This document shows positions 55,767 through 64,000 of a stretch of 64,000 bases of DNA, one piece after another (the first letter of the stretch is position 1; each line of letters opens with the position of its first letter). The stretch is from Pseudoduganella lurida. GTDB taxonomy: Bacteria > Pseudomonadota > Gammaproteobacteria > Burkholderiales > Burkholderiaceae_D. The DNA lies in the NCBI RefSeq assembly GCF_007830455.1, contig NZ_VLLB01000001.1:434001-498000 (forward strand). The letters run 5' to 3'. Position numbers and translations under genes: made by a program. A model generated the notes under the pieces. That model was given only the letters and a program-made list of their open reading frames with translations. It had not been told where the DNA came from and made no database searches.

Positions 55767-56662
55767 TGAATCCCTTCAATGAACTGCACCCGCGCATCGT
55801 GGCCGGCTCGCGCGCGAACGTCCTGGCCGGACTGGCCGTCAACGCCCTGGTCGACGAGGCGATGCTGACGCCGAAACCGGGCCTGGTCGACCTGCGCGGC
55901 AGCGGCGCCCACCGCGACCTGAGCTGGCTGCTGATGTGCCAGTCGGCGCACGCGCTGCGGCCGGCGTTCGCGGCGATGGCGGGGGCCGGCGCGACGATGG
56001 ACGACCTGCCGGCACTGCGCCGCCGTATCGGCGCCATCGGCCGCATGGCGGAGGCCACGATGATGACGGCCACCGGCGGCGTCAACACGCACCGCGGCGC
56101 GATCTGGGCGCTGGGACTGCTCGTCACCGCCGCGGCACAGGGTGCCGGCAGCGCAGCCATCATCGCCGCCCGCGCCGGCGCACTGGCCCGCCTGGCCGAT
56201 CCGGAGGCCCCTGCCAGCACCGGCAACAAGGGCGAAGCCGCACGCCGGACCTACTGTGTCGGCGGCGCGCGCGGCCAGGCCGAGGCAGGTTTTCCCCATG
56301 TGGTGGACGTGGCGCTGCCGATGCTGCTGGCCTGCCGCGCACGTGGCGACGGCGAGAGCGCCGCGCGCCTGAACTCCCTGCTGGCCATCGTCGCGGAACT
56401 GGACGACACCTGCCTGCTGGCGCGTGGCGGCACGGCCGCCCTCGCCGCGGCGCAGGCCGGCGCGCAGGCCGTGCTCGATGCCGGCGGCGTCTCGGGCGCG
56501 ACCGGTCCTGCGGCTTTCCAGGCACTGGAAGCGGACATGCTGGCGCGCGGCACCTCGCCCGGCGGCGCAGCGGACCTGCTGGCGGCGGCGCTGCTGCTGG
56601 ACAGCCTGGGCAATCAACCAATCGACGCAATGGAGGCCCCTCATGGAGCGACTGCAGTTTGA
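55766..56662 (+). CDS. mdcB: Triphosphoribosyl-dephospho-CoA synthase
   Basis: Makes 2'-(5''-triphosphoribosyl)-3'-dephospho-CoA from ATP and dephospho-CoA, the precursor of the MdcC prosthetic group. It is 298 residues of the CitG/MdcB family, with VDEAMLTPKPGLVDLRGSGAHRDL near the N-terminus, MMTATGGVNTHRGAIWALG with conserved His and Arg, and STGNKGEAARR. It overlaps mdcC by 20 bp. Confidence 0.95.
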   Translation: MNPFNELHPRIVAGSRANVLAGLAVNALVDEAMLTPKPGLVDLRGSGAHRDLSWLLMCQSAHALRPAFAAMAGAGATMDDLPALRRRIGAIGRMAEATMMTATGGVNTHRGAIWALGLLVTAAAQGAGSAAIIAARAGALARLADPEAPASTGNKGEAARRTYCVGGARGQAEAGFPHVVDVALPMLLACRARGDGESAARLNSLLAIVAELDDTCLLARGGTAALAAAQAGAQAVLDAGGVSGATGPAAFQALEADMLARGTSPGGAADLLAAALLLDSLGNQPIDAMEAPHGATAV

Positions 56663-56966
56663 ATTCCCGGCCGGCGCGCCCGCCGCATCCCGCACGGTGA
56701 CGGGCGTGGTGGCCTCGGGCGACCTGGAGGTGCTGCTGGAACCGCAGGCGGCCGGCAGCACGAGCGTGGCGGTGCAGACGTCCGTGGACGGTTACGGCGG
56801 CACGTGGACGGCGCTGCTCGCCCGCGTGTTTGCCGACGCAGCCCTGCCGGCGGCCCGCATCGAGATCAACGACAACGGCGCCACGCCCGGCGTGGTGCGC
56901 ATGCGCATCGAGCAGGCATACGAGGAAGCGGCGCTGGCCGCAACTCCAGGAAGGAGCACACCATGA
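56643..56966 (+). CDS. mdcC: Malonate decarboxylase acyl carrier protein (delta subunit)
   Basis: A 107-residue acyl carrier protein that carries the phosphoribosyl-dephospho-CoA thiol. Ser25, in VVASGDLEVLLEP, lines up by position with the modified Ser25 of the Klebsiella protein as I recall it. The rest matches the family (VAVQTSVDGYGGTWTALLARVF, IEINDNGATPGVVRMRIEQAYEEA). The gene overlaps both neighbours, which suits stoichiometric expression. Confidence 0.95.
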   Translation: MERLQFEFPAGAPAASRTVTGVVASGDLEVLLEPQAAGSTSVAVQTSVDGYGGTWTALLARVFADAALPAARIEINDNGATPGVVRMRIEQAYEEAALAATPGRSTP

Positions 56967-57838
56967 GCACGGAACGACTCCCGATCGAGCAGCTGCTCGG
57001 CCGCGACAGCTTCATCGAACGGGGTGCCCGCAGCCGCGCCGCCGCCCTGCTCGACACTGGCTCGATGCGCGAACTGGTGGGGCCCTTCGACCGCGTCACC
57101 TCGCCCTGGCTGGCGCAGCAGAAGCTGGTCACGCAGGCCGATGACGGCGTGATCGTTGCCAAGGGCACGCTGGACGGCGCGGCCACCGTGGTCCTCGCCA
57201 TCGAAGGCGCCTTCCAGGGCGGCAGCATGGGCGAAGTGGGCGGCGCCAAGATCGCCGGCGCGCTGGAACTGGCGGCGCGCGACAACCGTAGCGGCATTCC
57301 CACCCAGGCCGTCATCCTGTTCGAAACGGGTGGCGTGCGGCTGCAGGAGGCCAACCTGGGACTGGCGGCGATCGCCGAGATCCAGTCGGCCATCGTCGAC
57401 CTGCGGCGCTACCGGCCCGTGATCGGCGTGAGCGCCGGCACGGTCGGCTGCTACGGCGGCATGTCGATCGCCGCGGGCCTGTGTTCGTATCTGGTGCTGA
57501 CCCGCGAAGCGCGCCTGGGCCTGAACGGCCCGCAGGTGATCGAGCAGGAAGCGGGGCTGGCCGAATTCGACTCGCGCGACCGTGCGCAGATCTGGGGACT
57601 GACGGGCGGCGCGCAGCGCCACGCCACCGGGCTGGCCGATATGCTGGTCGACGACGACACGGCCCAGGTGCGCGCCGCGCTGGGTGAGCTGTTCCGGGCC
57701 GGCCCGCCGGCCATCCATCGCAGCGAGCGCTACGCGCACTCCCTGGACAGCCTGGCGCGCTTCGACACGGCGCGCCAGCCCGCGGCGGCGGATGTGCGCT
57801 ACATCTATGGCAATGACTCCGGGAAGGAAACGCAATGA
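56963..57838 (+). CDS. mdcD: Malonate decarboxylase beta subunit
   Basis: One of the two subunits that decarboxylate malonyl-S-ACP to acetyl-S-ACP. It is 291 residues with a crotonase/carboxyltransferase fold: IEGAFQGGSMGEVGGAKIAGALE, then LFETGGVRLQEANLGLAAIAEI and IGVSAGTVGCYGGMSIAAGL. Start with AAGGAG; it overlaps mdcC by ATGA and mdcE by 4 bp. Confidence 0.96.
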   Translation: MSTERLPIEQLLGRDSFIERGARSRAAALLDTGSMRELVGPFDRVTSPWLAQQKLVTQADDGVIVAKGTLDGAATVVLAIEGAFQGGSMGEVGGAKIAGALELAARDNRSGIPTQAVILFETGGVRLQEANLGLAAIAEIQSAIVDLRRYRPVIGVSAGTVGCYGGMSIAAGLCSYLVLTREARLGLNGPQVIEQEAGLAEFDSRDRAQIWGLTGGAQRHATGLADMLVDDDTAQVRAALGELFRAGPPAIHRSERYAHSLDSLARFDTARQPAAADVRYIYGNDSGKETQ

Positions 57839-58650
57839 ACACCACTTCGAATGGCGCCACCTGGCTGGCGCAGCTGGCGGGAGACGCACCGGCCCATGAC
57901 TGGACGGCCGTGCAGGTCGTGGACGGCACACTCGCCGGCGCGCCGGCCCGCTACATCGCCGTCGTACCGGATGCGCAGAACCGCTTTCCGCGCGCCCGCA
58001 ACGGCGAAGTGGGCCTCGTCGAAGGCTGGCAGCTGGCGCAGGCCGTGCAGGAAATTGTCGGGGCCGACCGAGAAGCATCGGTCAAGCGCCCGATCGTTGC
58101 GATCATCGACGTGACGAGCCAGGCATACGGCCGGCGCGAGGAAGCCTTCGGCATCCACCAGGCGCTGGCCGGTGCCGCCGGCGCCTATGCGCAGGCGCGC
58201 CTCGCCGGACATCCCGTCATCGGCCTGATCGTCGGGCTGGCCATGTCCGGCGCGTTCCTCGCCCACGGCTACCAGGCCAACCGGCTGATCGCGCTGGACG
58301 ATGCGGGCGTGATGGTGCATGCGATGGGCAAGGCATCCGCCGCGCGCATCACGCTGCGCTCCGTCGAGGCGCTGGAGACCCTGGCGCAGAGCGTGCCGCC
58401 GATGGCCTACGACATCCGCAGCTACGCGTCGCTGGGCCTGTTGTGGCGCGTGCTGCAGGCGTCCAGCGCCGCGGCACCGACGGCCGGTGACGTTGCGCTG
58501 GTGCGTGCCACGCTGGAAGAGGCACTGGCGGACATCGCTGCCGACGCCGCGCGCGACCTGTCCGGCCGCTTCGGCGGCGCACACCGGGCCGCCTCGCGGC
58601 GCGTCCGCGAACTGCTGCACGCGCAGTGGGAAGGAGGCGCCAACGCCTGA
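57835..58650 (+). CDS. mdcE: Malonate decarboxylase gamma subunit
   Basis: The co-decarboxylase subunit that pairs with MdcD. It is 271 residues with the carboxyltransferase-like fold: IAIIDVTSQAYGRREEAFGIHQALAGAAGAYAQA-type helix, VIGLIVGLAMSGAFLAHGYQANRLIAL and MVHAMGKASAARIT. It is translationally coupled to mdcD. A 74-bp gap without a gene separates it from madL. Confidence 0.95.
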   Translation: MNTTSNGATWLAQLAGDAPAHDWTAVQVVDGTLAGAPARYIAVVPDAQNRFPRARNGEVGLVEGWQLAQAVQEIVGADREASVKRPIVAIIDVTSQAYGRREEAFGIHQALAGAAGAYAQARLAGHPVIGLIVGLAMSGAFLAHGYQANRLIALDDAGVMVHAMGKASAARITLRSVEALETLAQSVPPMAYDIRSYASLGLLWRVLQASSAAAPTAGDVALVRATLEEALADIAADAARDLSGRFGGAHRAASRRVRELLHAQWEGGANA

Positions 58651-58724
58651 ACCAATCCGGCAGGCCGCACAAAAATAACCATGCTGCCGCCGGTCCATCG
58701 ACCAAAGAATCCAGGAGACAAATC

Positions 58725-59120
58725 ATGATCATTTATGGAACCGCATTACTGGCCGTCTGCCACCTGCTGGGCATTTTCCTCGGCGACCTGCTGGGGACAC
58801 TCATCGGCGCCAAAACGAACGTGGGCGGCGTGGGCATCGCGATGATCCTGCTCATCTGCGCGCGCCTGTGGATGCACAAGCGCGGCTGGATGCCGCAGGC
58901 CACCGAGATGGGCGTCGGCTTCTGGGGCGCCATGTACATCCCCGTCGTGGTGGCCATGGCCGCCCAGCAGAATGTCGTCACTGCGCTGCGCGGCGGCCCC
59001 GTCGCCGTGCTGGCGGCACTGGGCAGCGTGGTCGTCTGCGCCTGTGTCATCGCGCTGATCAACCGCGGCGAAAAGCCGGCGGACGATCCGCTGCCGCCGC
59101 AAGCCGCCACCATCGCCTGA
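58725..59120 (+). CDS. madL: Malonate transporter subunit MadL
   Basis: A 131-residue membrane protein with four predicted helices, the small half of the two-component malonate carrier. It begins MIIYGTALLAVCHLLGIFLGDLLG and includes GAKTNVGGVGIAMILLI and FWGAMYIPVVVAMAAQQNVV, both family marks. It stands in for the single-chain MdcF found in Klebsiella. AGGAG precedes the start. Confidence 0.94.
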   Translation: MIIYGTALLAVCHLLGIFLGDLLGTLIGAKTNVGGVGIAMILLICARLWMHKRGWMPQATEMGVGFWGAMYIPVVVAMAAQQNVVTALRGGPVAVLAALGSVVVCACVIALINRGEKPADDPLPPQAATIA

Positions 59121-59130
59121 GGAGAACGCC

Positions 59131-59895
59131 ATGATCGAACTGCTTGAAAAGACGTTCCAGCACAATGGCCTGGTGCTCGCCTTTGCCGTGGTCGGGCTGG
59201 TGATGTACGTGTCGATGCAATGCTCGCGCTACCTGACGATGGGCCGCGTGCACGGCTCTGCCATCGCCATCGTGATCGGCCTGGGCCTGGCCTACTGGGG
59301 CGGCATCCAGACCGGCGGCACCAAAGGCATCGCCGACGTGCCCCTGTTTGCCGGCATCGGCCTGATGGGTGGCGCGATGCTGCGCGACTTCGCCATCGTG
59401 GCCACTGCGTTCGAGGTGCAGGTGGTGGAAGCGAAGAAGGCCGGCATGGTCGGCGTGCTGGCCCTGCTGCTGGGGACCCTGCTGCCGTTCGTCGTCGGCG
59501 CCGGCGTGGCGTATGCGTTCGGCTACCGGGACGCGGTCAGCATCACCACCATCGGTGCCGGGGCGGTGACGTACATCGTCGGTCCCGTCACCGGTGCCGC
59601 GATCGGCGCCAGCTCGGACGTGATGGCCCTCAGCATCGCGGCGGGCCTCATCAAGGCGATCATGGTGATGGTCGGCACGCCGGCCGCGGCGAAGTTCCTG
59701 CGGCTGCGCACGCCCCGCTCCGCGATGGTGTTCGGCGGACTGGCAGGGACCGTCAGCGGCGTCTCTGCCGGACTGGCTGCCACCGACCGCCGGCTGGTGC
59801 CGTATGGCGCGCTGGTGGCGACCTTCCATACGGGCCTGGGCTGCCTGCTCGGGCCATCGCTGCTGTTCTTTGCCACCCGCGCGCTGGTGGAGTAG
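59131..59895 (+). CDS. madM: Malonate transporter subunit MadM
   Basis: A 254-residue membrane protein with seven or eight predicted helices, the large half of the sodium- or proton-coupled malonate carrier. Marks are IGLGLAYWGGIQTGGTKGIADVPLFAGIGLMGGAMLRDFAI-like stretches, ITTIGAGAVTYIVGPVTGAAIGASSDV and YGALVATFHTGLGCLLGPSLLFF. It follows madL by 10 bp. Confidence 0.95.
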   Translation: MIELLEKTFQHNGLVLAFAVVGLVMYVSMQCSRYLTMGRVHGSAIAIVIGLGLAYWGGIQTGGTKGIADVPLFAGIGLMGGAMLRDFAIVATAFEVQVVEAKKAGMVGVLALLLGTLLPFVVGAGVAYAFGYRDAVSITTIGAGAVTYIVGPVTGAAIGASSDVMALSIAAGLIKAIMVMVGTPAAAKFLRLRTPRSAMVFGGLAGTVSGVSAGLAATDRRLVPYGALVATFHTGLGCLLGPSLLFFATRALVE

Positions 59896-59898
59896 CCC

Positions 59899-60528
59899 AT
59901 GCAACCGCACGCATTCCGTCCCCACGACCTGCTGTTCCTGCGCCTGCCGGACCGCTTCGATGCGGGTGGCGCGTGGCCGGACTGGCTCGACATCGCCTGG
60001 CTGCTGCGCGCCCCGCTGGTGGTGCGGCGCGACGTGGCGTCAGGCAGCCGGGTGCCGGTGGGTGCGCGAGGTATCACGCGCAGCCAGCGCTGCAAGGGCC
60101 ACGTGCAGCGTGCCGCCGTGACGCGCTGCGTGACGCCCGAGATGCTGGCCCACGTGCCGGTGCCGCCGGACTGCACGCTGCCGCCCTTGCTCGCGCTGGC
60201 GGCGCTGGCGCCGCAACTCGATGCGCTGGGCGTGGCGTGGGGCCCGGCCGGCGGCGCCGGCTTCCAGCTGGCCAGCGGTCTCACCGCGCTGCGGCAGGAC
60301 AGCGACCTCGATCTGCTGGTGCGGGCGCCGTCTCCCCTGTCGGGGCAGGTCATCGACCGCCTGCTGGCATTGCAGCAGGGGGCGTCCTGTCGCATCGACC
60401 TGCAGGTCGACACGGGCTGGGGTGGTTTCGCGCTGGCCGAGCTGGCGCGCGGCGGCCGGGTGCTGCTGAAGACGGCGCATGGACCGCTGCTGGTCGCGGA
60501 CCCGTGGCGCCACGCCGAGGCGGCATGA
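59899..60528 (+). CDS. mdcG: Phosphoribosyl-dephospho-CoA transferase
   Basis: Attaches the prosthetic group made by MdcB to apo-MdcC, releasing pyrophosphate. It is 209 residues with a nucleotidyltransferase-like DxD (Asp136-Leu-Asp138, in SDLDLLVRAP). Other marks are RPHDLLFL at the N-terminus, PVGARGITRSQRCKG and DLQVDTGWGGFALAE. It overlaps mdcH by 4 bp. Confidence 0.93.
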   Translation: MQPHAFRPHDLLFLRLPDRFDAGGAWPDWLDIAWLLRAPLVVRRDVASGSRVPVGARGITRSQRCKGHVQRAAVTRCVTPEMLAHVPVPPDCTLPPLLALAALAPQLDALGVAWGPAGGAGFQLASGLTALRQDSDLDLLVRAPSPLSGQVIDRLLALQQGASCRIDLQVDTGWGGFALAELARGGRVLLKTAHGPLLVADPWRHAEAA

Positions 60529-61463
60529 CGGTCCTGTTCACCTTTCCCGGCCAGGGCGCGCAGCGCCCCGGCATGCTGCATGCGCTGCCTGCGCATCCGG
60601 ACACCGACCGCACGCTGGAGGAAGCGGCAGCGGTACTGGGGCACGATCCGCTGACGCTGGATACGGCAGCCGACTTGCGCTCCACCGTGGCGGTACAACT
60701 GTGCCTGCTGATCGCCGGCGTCGCCACGGCCCGGCACCTCGCCGCGCTGGGCGCCGTGCCGTCGATGGTGAGCGGCCTGTCGATCGGCGCGTACCCCGCC
60801 GCCGTCACGGCCGGCGTGCTGGCATTCGCCGATGCCGTGCGGCTGGTGGCGCAGCGCGCGCGCGCGATGGAGACCGCGTACCCGGCCGGCTATGGCATGA
60901 CGGCCGTGACGGGGTTGACGGCCAGCGAGCTGGCGCCACTCATCGCCGGGGTCCATGGTCCCGGCCATCCCGTCTATCTCGCGAACCTGAACGGCCCGCG
61001 CCAGCTGGTGATGGCCGGTGCCGATGGCGCGCTGGACGCAGTGGCGGTCCTCGTGCAGGCCGGTGGCACGGGCGCGAAGGCGGAACGCCTGGCGGTTGCC
61101 GTGCCGTCCCACTGCGAGCTGTTCCAGACGCAGGCCGCCGAACTGGCAGCTGCGTTTGCCACCGTGACGCTGCGGCGCCCGCGCATCACCTACGTCAGCA
61201 GCAGCACCGCCCGCGCGCTGTTCGACGGCGCCGCCATTGGCGCCGACCTGGCCAGCAACATGGCGCGCCAGGTGCAGTGGTACGACACCCTCCGGCATGC
61301 CTGGGAACGGGGCGCCCGCGTGGCGGTTGAAATGCCGCCCGGGAGCGTGCTGACGAAGCTGGCGCAGCCGGTCTTTGCCGATGGCGTGGCCGTGAGCTGC
61401 GATGGTGCGCGACGCGAGGATATCGCCCGGCTGGTCGATGCCGGCCGCGATCAGTACCAGTAG
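60525..61463 (+). CDS. mdcH: Malonyl-CoA:ACP transacylase of malonate decarboxylase
   Basis: Loads malonyl from malonyl-CoA onto MdcC to start the catalytic cycle. It is 312 residues of the FabD-type acyltransferase fold: FTFPGQGAQRPGM at the N-terminus, nucleophile Ser86 in SGLSIGAYPAA, and the His of VPSHCELFQ. It is the last gene of the operon. Its 3' end overlaps convergent comEC by 13 bp, with no terminator visible between them. Confidence 0.94.
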   Translation: MTVLFTFPGQGAQRPGMLHALPAHPDTDRTLEEAAAVLGHDPLTLDTAADLRSTVAVQLCLLIAGVATARHLAALGAVPSMVSGLSIGAYPAAVTAGVLAFADAVRLVAQRARAMETAYPAGYGMTAVTGLTASELAPLIAGVHGPGHPVYLANLNGPRQLVMAGADGALDAVAVLVQAGGTGAKAERLAVAVPSHCELFQTQAAELAAAFATVTLRRPRITYVSSSTARALFDGAAIGADLASNMARQVQWYDTLRHAWERGARVAVEMPPGSVLTKLAQPVFADGVAVSCDGARREDIARLVDAGRDQYQ

Positions 61464-63877
61464 CGCGGCCGGGTCTTGCGGTACTCCTCGATCGTCACGC
61501 CCTGGCCCACCGTGATGGTGATGGCCCCCACCTCGTCGCTGCGGGCGATCCGCACGGCCCGGCTGGCATAGCGTTCCACCACCTCCTGCTTCGGATGGCG
61601 ATAGCGGTTGCGGTAGCCGACCTGGAACACGGCGGTACTCGGCTGGACCGCATCCAGGAAGGGCGCCGTCGACGACGTGCCGCTGCCGTGGTGCGGCACC
61701 AGCAGGATATCGGCGCGCAGCCGGGGGCCTTCGCGCGCCACGAGCTCGTTCTCCTGCCGCGCCTCGATGTCCCCGGGCAGCAGCACGGTGCCGCCGGCCG
61801 CCACGATGCGCAAGGTGCAGCTGCGGCCGTTCGTCTTCAGCGCCGCATCGGCATAGCTGGCGGCCGTGGGATGCAGCATCTCGAAGCGCACGCCGTCCCA
61901 CTGCCACCGCTGGCCGGCGACGCAGTGCCGTTGCGCACGGGCGGCCAGTGCCGCGGGGTGATCGGGCGGCAGCGACGACAGCAGCCACGGCACCCCGATG
62001 TCGCGCAGTACCGACAACGCGCCGCCCGAGTGATCGCTGTCGCCATGGCTGACCACCAGCCCGTCGAGCCGGTGGATGCCGCGGGCGCGCAGGTAGGGCA
62101 GGATCACCCGGCCGCCCGCATCGGCCTCCTCACCGTACGACGGCCCCGTGTCGTACAGCAGCCGGTGGCCGGACGTTTCGACGAGCACCGCCATGCCCTG
62201 CCCCACGTCGAATGCCGTCACCCGAAGCGTGCCGGGTGCCGGCGCATCCGGCTGCAGCGCCAGCAATGGCAGCCAGGTGAAGAGCCCCAGCCAGCGGGCC
62301 GGCCAGCCCCGCGGCGCGAGCGCCCAGGCCGTGCCGACCAGCGCCAGCGCGAACAGCCACCAGGGCGGTACCGGTGCCGTCCACACGGCCAGCGGTACGG
62401 CGCTGAACCACTCGAGCAGTGCCGCCAGCCAGCGCATCGTCTCGTGGGCCAGCACCAGCAAGGGCGTTCCCAATGATGTCGGCAGCACGGCGCCGGCCAG
62501 CGCGAGCGGCGTGACCAGCAGGCTGACGACGGGGATGGCGATCGCATTGGCCAGCGGGCTGACCAGCGACACCTGCGCGAACAGCAGCAGCGTCAGCGGC
62601 ACCAGTCCCAGCGTGACGGCGTATTGCGTCGTGACGGCGGCGCGCAGGCCGCGCAGCCAGCGCTGGCGGCGGGTCAGCGGCGTGGCGCGCTGCAGGTCGG
62701 GATCGGCCGCGGCGGGGTCGCCGGGATTCTTGTACACGGCGGTCCTTCCGACCGACGCATACAGGATCACGCCCACGGCGCCGAACGACAGCCAGAACCC
62801 AGGCCACATCACGGCCCAGGGGTCGATGAGGACCACCACGCAAGCGGCCAAAGCCAGCACGTGGGTCACGCTGGCCAGCCGATCCGTCCACAGGGCCAGC
62901 GCCACCACGCACAGCATGTACAGCGTGCGCTGCGCCGGAATGCCGAAGCCGGCCAGCAGAACGTACAGCAGCGCCGCCAGCATGCCGGCCAGCGCGGCGA
63001 TCTTCTGCGCCGGCAGCAGCAGGGGCAGCTGCACCCGGCGCAGGAAGAACGAGCGGCGCCACAGTCCCGCCGCCAGCCATGCGACCAACCCCGCGATCAT
63101 GGTGATGTGCAGGCCCGAGATGGACACGAGGTGGCTGATGCCCGTGCGGTTGAACACCTGCCAGTCCGACTGGTCGATCGCGCGCTGGTCGCCCACCACG
63201 AGCGCGACGATGACGCCGGCATAGTCCCGGCCTTCCAGCGCGCGCAGGATGCGCTCCCGCAGCATGGAACGCATGCGTTCCACCGCATTCGATGGCGTGA
63301 CCACGAAGCCGGCCAGCCGTACATGCGGCCCTTCGGCACGCACATAGCCGGTGGCACGGACGCCCTGCTCCAGCAGCCACAGTTCGTAGTCGAAGCCATG
63401 CGGATTGGCGTTGCCGTGCGGCCGCTGCAGCCGTACCTTCAGGCGCCACCGCTCGCCCGGCTGCAGCACCGGCACCGGTTCCACGGCGCCGCGAAAGCCG
63501 GCGTACCACGAAAGCGCAATACGCGGCGGCACCGCCATGCCCTCGGCGCTTTCGACGGCAAAGTTAAAGCGGGTGAACTGGCTGGTGCGGTTGGGCAGGT
63601 TATCGATCGTGCCGGTGATGACGACATCGCGGCCTTCGTCGGCCTTCGCGAGCCCCGGCGCGAGAGCGTGCGTGGCGACCAGCGCGGCCCAGCAGAATCC
63701 GAGTGCCAGCCCGCACAGTGCGTTCGCCGCGACACGGCAGGCACCGCGCAGGCGCCAGGCACCCAGCAACGCCAGCATCGCGGATGCCAGGAACAACAGC
63801 AGCGGATGGGATGGCAATGCGGCCTGCTGCTGCAGGAGCGCGGCACCGCCGACGAAGCCGAGGATCGAACTGCGCAT
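61451..63877 (-). CDS. comEC: DNA internalisation protein ComEC/Rec2
   Basis: An 808-residue inner-membrane channel for uptake of single-stranded DNA. The N-terminal membrane part and DUF4131-like OB region are ~1-180. The competence domain, rich in membrane helices, is ~205-480, with GISHLVSISGLHITMIAG as its signature. The C-terminal metallo-beta-lactamase domain is ~535-770 with VSHGDSDHSGG, LLPGDIE and LVPHHGSGTSST. It is complete in length for beta-proteobacteria. It overlaps the mdcH 3' end. Confidence 0.95.
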   Translation of the reverse strand: MRSSILGFVGGAALLQQQAALPSHPLLLFLASAMLALLGAWRLRGACRVAANALCGLALGFCWAALVATHALAPGLAKADEGRDVVITGTIDNLPNRTSQFTRFNFAVESAEGMAVPPRIALSWYAGFRGAVEPVPVLQPGERWRLKVRLQRPHGNANPHGFDYELWLLEQGVRATGYVRAEGPHVRLAGFVVTPSNAVERMRSMLRERILRALEGRDYAGVIVALVVGDQRAIDQSDWQVFNRTGISHLVSISGLHITMIAGLVAWLAAGLWRRSFFLRRVQLPLLLPAQKIAALAGMLAALLYVLLAGFGIPAQRTLYMLCVVALALWTDRLASVTHVLALAACVVVLIDPWAVMWPGFWLSFGAVGVILYASVGRTAVYKNPGDPAAADPDLQRATPLTRRQRWLRGLRAAVTTQYAVTLGLVPLTLLLFAQVSLVSPLANAIAIPVVSLLVTPLALAGAVLPTSLGTPLLVLAHETMRWLAALLEWFSAVPLAVWTAPVPPWWLFALALVGTAWALAPRGWPARWLGLFTWLPLLALQPDAPAPGTLRVTAFDVGQGMAVLVETSGHRLLYDTGPSYGEEADAGGRVILPYLRARGIHRLDGLVVSHGDSDHSGGALSVLRDIGVPWLLSSLPPDHPAALAARAQRHCVAGQRWQWDGVRFEMLHPTAASYADAALKTNGRSCTLRIVAAGGTVLLPGDIEARQENELVAREGPRLRADILLVPHHGSGTSSTAPFLDAVQPSTAVFQVGYRNRYRHPKQEVVERYASRAVRIARSDEVGAITITVGQGVTIEEYRKTRPRYWY

Positions 63878-64000
63878 GCCACCTCACCGGGTCGGAAACC
63901 GCGGCACCGGCGGCACCGACGGGGCTACGGACCGCTTGCCCTGCCGGCGGCCCGCAAGCGGGGCATTACATGATGCGCATTCGCGGTGGTGACGGCTTGC
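63878..64000. other. Region upstream of comEC at the window edge
   Basis: About 120 bp of GC-rich sequence. No start of a further gene, promoter or terminator can be supported here. Confidence 0.4.

Overview
The window is a dense, high-GC chromosomal segment with short intergenic gaps, many 1-8 bp start/stop overlaps and no rRNA, tRNA, insertion sequence or CRISPR that I can see. Gene content (rnhA-methyltransferase-gloB, aceB, upp, thyA/folA, Orn/Lys/Arg decarboxylase, a complete malonate decarboxylase operon, ComEC) and protein style fit a beta-proteobacterium of the Oxalobacteraceae (Massilia/Duganella type). That placement is an inference from recognised proteins, not a database result.

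Layout. 0-5 kb: end of rnhA, an SAM methyltransferase, glyoxalase II, a DsbA-like isomerase, malate synthase A with a divergent LysR regulator. 5-9 kb: cspA with a bidirectional terminator, a 520-bp AT-richer gap carrying a perfect FNR/ANR box, an orphan HPt protein, upp and an AidB-type acyl-CoA dehydrogenase. 9-18 kb: a signalling block (GGDEF-EAL protein, HDOD-GAF protein, REC-GGDEF-EAL protein) around aroC, a CBS protein and a YihY membrane protein. 18-31 kb: WrbA-like, DUF2069, FAD oxidase, DUF4124, FtsX-type permease plus AttH-like lipocalin, ABC exporter, threonine aldolase-like, DEAD helicase, thyA, an unknown protein, folA. 31-35.5 kb: Orn/Lys/Arg decarboxylase behind a terminator-like hairpin, and a sigma-54 activator.

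35.5-43.7 kb is the least explained part. Eight tightly coupled minus-strand genes encode three divergent paralogues with a glycine/alanine-rich core, a HEVGH/EVVAD metallopeptidase, a 753-residue protein with an Ig-like N-terminal domain, an alpha-oxoamine-synthase-like PLP enzyme, a GIY-YIG-like protein and an amidohydrolase. I do not recognise this as a named system. A sigma-54 activator gene converges on its 3' end.

43.9-48.7 kb is an envelope-stress unit: a CpxR/CpxA-like pair divergent from a Spy/CpxP-like gene, with two exact GTAAA-N5-GTAAA boxes between them, followed by a Ser/Thr-rich protein and an exported intradiol dioxygenase. 48.7-53 kb holds dcd, two hydrolases and a decayed type VI secretion (VgrG-transglycosylase-exported protein) remnant. 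54-61.5 kb is mdcR with the malonate decarboxylase operon mdcABCDE-madLM-mdcGH. It encodes import of malonate, the acyl-carrier-protein decarboxylase, synthesis and attachment of its prosthetic group, and its malonyl charging. comEC closes the window on the minus strand.
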